DNA of 64,000 bases from Chloroflexota bacterium (GTDB taxonomy: Bacteria > Chloroflexota > Anaerolineae > Anaerolineales > Villigracilaceae), in assembly GCA_029782225.1 (NCBI GenBank), contig JAKOVF010000370.1, positions 1 through 64,000 of the forward strand. The letters run 5' to 3'. Positions 60,566-64,000 of this stretch are shown piece by piece (positions within the stretch are counted from its first letter, which is position 1; the number at the start of each line of letters is the position of its first letter). The notes under the pieces were generated by a model. It worked only from the letters and a program-made list of their open reading frames with translations. It searched no databases and had not been told where the DNA came from. The translations under genes were made by a program, and so were the position numbers.

Positions 60566-63500
60566 GTGATTCAACCGAGGACTTTTAAGCTCATACTCAA
60601 AGACGATTCAAGTTCCGGCAAGGAACTCGAACTTACGCGTCCGGAAATCATTATCGGTCGCGACCCCGGCGTTGACCTGGTCATCCCGTCCCCGGCTGTT
60701 TCCCGTCGTCATGCCAGGCTGATGCGCGATGGCGAGACATACATGCTGGAAGACCTGGGAAGCAGTAATGGCACCTTCGTCAACGGTGAGAGATTAAGGG
60801 GACGCAGCGCTCTAAAATCCGGCGACCAAATCCGATTGGGGCAGGCCATCACGATTACATATCAGGCACTCGAACCGGTCGTGCCCGTCTTCGATATCAA
60901 ACCACTCCCGGAACAAACAGCCGTAGCTGTGGCTCCCGGCTCCCTGCAAACGGTTGTGGGGGAGGCTCCGGGCCTGAGTGCTTCCAACATGGCTCCTCCG
61001 CAGTTGAGCGTGGTCATTGCCGGTGGCAGCTCACAGGTCCACACACTGACGCGCCCGGTGATGACCCTTGGCCGCGTCGAGGGCAATGACATTATCATCC
61101 CCTCGCAAATTGTTTCCAGTCACCATGCCCGGCTGGAACGGACGGATATCGGCGGTTATAGGCTGATCGTTTCCTCAGATGCCAAGAATCCCGTGTTGTT
61201 CGAAGGCCGTCCAGTGGAGGGCTCGCGCGTCTTGCATCACGGGGATACGCTCCGCATCGGCAGTCTGGACCCCGGCCTGATGGTCACCCTGACGTATAAC
61301 GCGCCCGCTGAGGCGACCCAGGGCATCCAGCGGGACATTGTGTTCGGCGACAAGACTCTGATCCAGATTGGGCGTGACCCCAGCAATCAGGTTGTGCTCA
61401 ATGCTCCGAACGTGTCGCGCTTCCATGCCCAGGTCGAACGGGTGGGCCAGCGATACCGTGTCGTGGATCTTCGCAGCTCAAACGGGACATTTGTCAACGG
61501 AGAACGCATTGACGGCGCAGTCTGGCTCAAGCCTAATGATTCCGTCCGCATCGGACAGTATCGTTTTGTGCTGGGGAAGGATCAGCTTGCCAGCTACGAC
61601 GACAGCAAGGGGCTGAAGGTCGATGTCATTCGGTTAAACAAATGGGTGCGCAAGGACCTGAATATCCTGCAGGATATTTCGGTTGCATTCCAGCCGCGCG
61701 AGTTTGTAGTGGTCGTTGGACAAAGCGGCGGCGGGAAATCCACTTTCCTGGATGCGGTTGCCGGTTATCGTCCGGCCACGCCGCCTTCGCGCGTACTGGT
61801 CAATGACATCGATGTCTACACCCAGTTCGATGCGATCCGCAATGACATTGGGTATGTCCCGCAAAAAGACATCATCCACATGGAGTTGACGGTTTACCAG
61901 GCTCTCGATTACGCAGCACAGTTGCGTATGCCTCCCGATACATCCAAAGAGGAGCGGCACAAGCGGGTGATGGAGGTATTGCAGGACCTGGACCTCGTAC
62001 ATCGGCAGGATGTCCAGATCAGCGGGTTGAGCGGCGGACAACAGAAGCGCGTCTCGATCGGTGTTGAGTTGTTGACGAAGCCCGGCCTCTTCTTCCTCGA
62101 CGAGCCCACATCGGGGTTGGACCCAGGAACTGAAACCGCTTTGATGCAGTTGATGAGGCGCCTGGCAGATCAGGGCCGCACCATTATCCTCATTACTCAT
62201 GCCACCAAGAACGTGATGCTGGCGGATAAGGTCATCTTCCTCGCACGCGGAGGTTACCTGGCCTGGTTCGGCCCGCCCGAAGAGGCGCTGGAGTATTTCG
62301 ACGAATATCGCTCTGAACGCGAGCGCAGGGCTGGCAAGATCGAATTCGATGAGATCTATGCCATCCTCGACAATTCCAGTCATGGCAAAGCGGAAGATTG
62401 GGCCAAACGCTATCGCGAGAGCAAGGCCTATCAGAAGTATGTTGCGAAACCGCTGGAGGAGAAAATGTCTCCGGCGCGGGAAATCACGGTGCCGCAGCCC
62501 GCAAGGACGGTCCAGAAAACGACCGCTCCAGCCACCAAGCATACTTCGGCTTTAAGTCAATTCCTCATCCTTTCCGCGCGCAACGTAAAGATACTGACGC
62601 GCGACCGCTTTGCGCTCGGATTGATGCTGGCGACCGCACCGGTGGTCAGCCTTCTGGATGTCATCCTGGCGGTTGTCCTGGGGCGTAATCCTTTTGCCTT
62701 CCAGAATGGTGAGATGGCCAACGTGATGATCACGCTGTTCCTGCTGACCATTTACGGTGTCATGGTGGGCGGCATCTCTCAAATGCGGGAGATCGTCAAG
62801 GAACAGGATGTGTATAAGCGGGAGCGGCTCGTCAATTTGCAGATCCTGCCTTATGTGCTTTCCAAGATCTGGGTGGCGGGGCTGCTGGCGCTCTATCAGG
62901 CGCTGGTCTACACGGTCGTCCATTACCTTGCCTTCCAGATGCCCGGGGGCGTTTCAGAATTCATCCAGGTCTACATCACCATGGCGCTGGCTACCCTGGC
63001 GGGTATGATGCTGGGCCTGTTCGCCTCTGCGCTCGCTCCGAATGCGAATTCGGCGCCGTTGCTGGTCATTATCCTGATGCTCCCGCAGATCGTTCTGGCG
63101 GGTGCGCTGGTGCCGCTGCCAACTTTTGTGTCGGCGCCGACTTCGACCCGTTGGGCTTTCGAGGCGTTGATGAGCATCACCGGGACCGGTTCGGATGTAG
63201 CCAAGGATATTTGCTGGGCTTTGCCCGCCGATGTCCGCAAGGCGATGACTCTGGAAGAGAAGAAAGCCCAGGGCTGTAACTGCATGGGGATAGCCATGCT
63301 GCACCAGGACAGTTGTAATTATCCAGGCCTGGGACAGTTCTATAACCCGGCTATCGATCAGCCTCCTCCAACCGAGCCAGCCCCGCTGGGCGATCCGCCT
63401 CCGGAACCGGTCATTCCGGAGCGCCCGGTCGAGCCGGCAGATCAATCTGACAATGTGGCAATGGCGGATTTCTTTACCAAGCTGAAAGCCTGGGAGACCC

Positions 63501-63814
63501 AGGCAACTGCCATTCAGGATGCTTATAAACAGCAAATTACAGATTTCCAGGCAAAGTCTGAGCTGTACAAAAGCGAAGTGGTTGCGTATCAGCAAGAGCT
63601 GATCAAATGGCAGATTGCGCAGGCTTCCGCTGTCACCCCTGCAGAAGGTGTTATGAATACCTTCTACACAGGCATCGGATGGTCGTTCGTTGACAAGGAA
63701 AACCCGGCGGCCTACTGGAAACAGATCATTACCACCTGGGTGGTGCAGCTGGGCATCATAGCGATTTTGTTTGTGGCGATCCTGTTCCTGCAAAAGCGAA
63801 AGGATGTCATCTAA
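60566..63814 (+). CDS. ABC exporter with three FHA domains (FHA-FHA-FHA-ATPase-permease)
   Basis: 1082 residues from GTG 60566, chosen because AGAAGGA lies about 9 bases upstream; a TTG at 60536 has no site. Three FHA domains: residues about 27-90 (IIIGRDPG, SRRHARL, GSSNGTFVNG), 160-235 (degenerate, SSHHARLER) and 262-335 (IQIGRDPSN, SRFHAQVER, SSNGTFVNG). ABC domain from about 365: GQSGGGKST, LSGLSGGQQKRVSIG, LFFLDEPTSGLD. The ABC-2 permease starts near 650 with about six helices. Before the last helix lies a long external loop with a Pro-rich stretch (PPPTEPAPLGDPPPEP) and a coiled-coil-like segment. FHA domains bind phosphothreonine, so Ser/Thr kinase control is likely. Confidence 0.92.
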   Translation: MIQPRTFKLILKDDSSSGKELELTRPEIIIGRDPGVDLVIPSPAVSRRHARLMRDGETYMLEDLGSSNGTFVNGERLRGRSALKSGDQIRLGQAITITYQALEPVVPVFDIKPLPEQTAVAVAPGSLQTVVGEAPGLSASNMAPPQLSVVIAGGSSQVHTLTRPVMTLGRVEGNDIIIPSQIVSSHHARLERTDIGGYRLIVSSDAKNPVLFEGRPVEGSRVLHHGDTLRIGSLDPGLMVTLTYNAPAEATQGIQRDIVFGDKTLIQIGRDPSNQVVLNAPNVSRFHAQVERVGQRYRVVDLRSSNGTFVNGERIDGAVWLKPNDSVRIGQYRFVLGKDQLASYDDSKGLKVDVIRLNKWVRKDLNILQDISVAFQPREFVVVVGQSGGGKSTFLDAVAGYRPATPPSRVLVNDIDVYTQFDAIRNDIGYVPQKDIIHMELTVYQALDYAAQLRMPPDTSKEERHKRVMEVLQDLDLVHRQDVQISGLSGGQQKRVSIGVELLTKPGLFFLDEPTSGLDPGTETALMQLMRRLADQGRTIILITHATKNVMLADKVIFLARGGYLAWFGPPEEALEYFDEYRSERERRAGKIEFDEIYAILDNSSHGKAEDWAKRYRESKAYQKYVAKPLEEKMSPAREITVPQPARTVQKTTAPATKHTSALSQFLILSARNVKILTRDRFALGLMLATAPVVSLLDVILAVVLGRNPFAFQNGEMANVMITLFLLTIYGVMVGGISQMREIVKEQDVYKRERLVNLQILPYVLSKIWVAGLLALYQALVYTVVHYLAFQMPGGVSEFIQVYITMALATLAGMMLGLFASALAPNANSAPLLVIILMLPQIVLAGALVPLPTFVSAPTSTRWAFEALMSITGTGSDVAKDICWALPADVRKAMTLEEKKAQGCNCMGIAMLHQDSCNYPGLGQFYNPAIDQPPPTEPAPLGDPPPEPVIPERPVEPADQSDNVAMADFFTKLKAWETQATAIQDAYKQQITDFQAKSELYKSEVVAYQQELIKWQIAQASAVTPAEGVMNTFYTGIGWSFVDKENPAAYWKQIITTWVVQLGIIAILFVAILFLQKRKDVI

Positions 63815-63816
63815 GT

Positions 63817-64000
63817 ATGATGCGGAAGCTGCGACAGGGTTTCTACCTGCTTACCATCGTTGTCATGCTCAGTGCCTGTGGCGGCGGAAGCGACATTGCG
63901 AGACAGTCTACGCTTGACGCGATCAGCGCGTCGGTGCGGCTGACCGCGACAGCCGATGCCTCCGGGCAACTGGACCCGCAGGCGGCGGTCGAGACTGCTC
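63817..64000 (+). CDS. Lipoprotein, N-terminal part (runs off the window)
   Basis: The frame from ATG 63817 is open to the end of the window (61 complete codons). It begins MMRKLRQGF, then a hydrophobic stretch, and a lipobox ending in MLSAC (Cys22), so the product is a secreted lipoprotein anchored by Cys22. It starts two bases after the FHA-ABC stop, so the two form an operon and the lipoprotein may be the external partner of the exporter. No further domain can be seen. Confidence 0.7.
   Translation, partial: MMRKLRQGFYLLTIVVMLSACGGGSDIARQSTLDAISASVRLTATADASGQLDPQAAVETA

Noticed and set aside
62550-63793. Long minus-strand frames inside the FHA-ABC gene and similar ones elsewhere
   Set aside because: They are mirror frames of well-supported genes with strong codon bias and show no family motifs.

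Overview
The window looks like a chromosomal segment of a mid-GC (by eye roughly 53-56 %) bacterium, most plausibly an Anaerolineae-type Chloroflexota. The reasons are indirect: a solute-binding lipoprotein with a long Pro/Ala/Thr-rich linker after the lipid-attachment Cys, palindromic repeats scattered between genes (GTCATTGCGAG type and paired-hairpin CCAACG/CGTTGG type), and a giant FHA-FHA-FHA-ABC exporter. No rRNA gene, complete tRNA or CRISPR array was seen, so the assignment is an inference.

Region 1 (1-5.3 kb) is a patchwork. It holds the tail of a methyltransferase, a VOC protein and a RidA protein. Then comes a minus-strand pair: an ASCH/PUA-like protein and a large acetyltransferase-PIN nuclease-ASCH protein whose 5' end was cut off by an IS1-family element (3767-4556). 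Beyond it lies a mobile-element scar: the 3' half of an initiator-type tRNA-Met (attachment-site remnant), a terminator-like hairpin, the N-terminal piece of a tyrosine recombinase, and, running into it from the other strand, a broken HigA-type antitoxin gene.

Region 2 (5.5-20.5 kb) is one catabolic block, all on the plus strand. A FadR-type regulator with its own promoter and operator is followed by a beta-hydroxyacid dehydrogenase, E1 alpha, E1 beta and E2 of a 2-oxoacid dehydrogenase complex (an M24-fold enzyme is inserted between E1 beta and E2), a complete branched-chain-amino-acid-type ABC importer, an EamA transporter, an ACMSD-like amidohydrolase, a creatininase-family protein and a zinc alcohol dehydrogenase.

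Region 3 (20.6-44.4 kb) is a second, larger catabolic block headed by a second GntR/FCD regulator with a strong promoter buried in palindromes. It encodes an SsuABC/THI5-like importer whose three genes are dispersed, two alpha/beta hydrolases of the 2,6-dihydroxypseudooxynicotine-hydrolase type (one has lost its catalytic Ser and His), a second M24-fold protein, an LVIVD-propeller protein, an MFS transporter, two molybdenum hydroxylases of the xanthine dehydrogenase family, a CoxG-like protein, two cupins, three more alcohol dehydrogenases, and a KDG-kinase / EamA / KDPG-aldolase trio. Read together, regions 2 and 3 suggest import, hydroxylation, C-C or C-N cleavage and oxidation of one or more unidentified, probably N-containing, organic compounds, with products entering 2-oxoacid and Entner-Doudoroff-type metabolism. 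The substrate is not determined by the sequence.

Region 4 (44.7-60.3 kb) is biosynthetic. FabF and a GT-C-like membrane protein run on the plus strand. Converging on them is a tightly overlapping minus-strand operon: a 3209-residue FAAL-ACP-KS-AT-ACP-C-A-PCP-reductase hybrid PKS/NRPS, a methyltransferase, a type II thioesterase and an Sfp-type phosphopantetheinyl transferase. A phytol-kinase-like membrane protein lies upstream. The predicted chemistry is fatty acid + malonate (unreduced beta-keto) + a glycine-like amino acid, released reductively as an aldehyde that could cyclise to an acyl-pyrrolinone.

Region 5 (60.4-64.0 kb) has a near-consensus promoter, a three-FHA-domain ABC exporter and the start of a lipoprotein gene.
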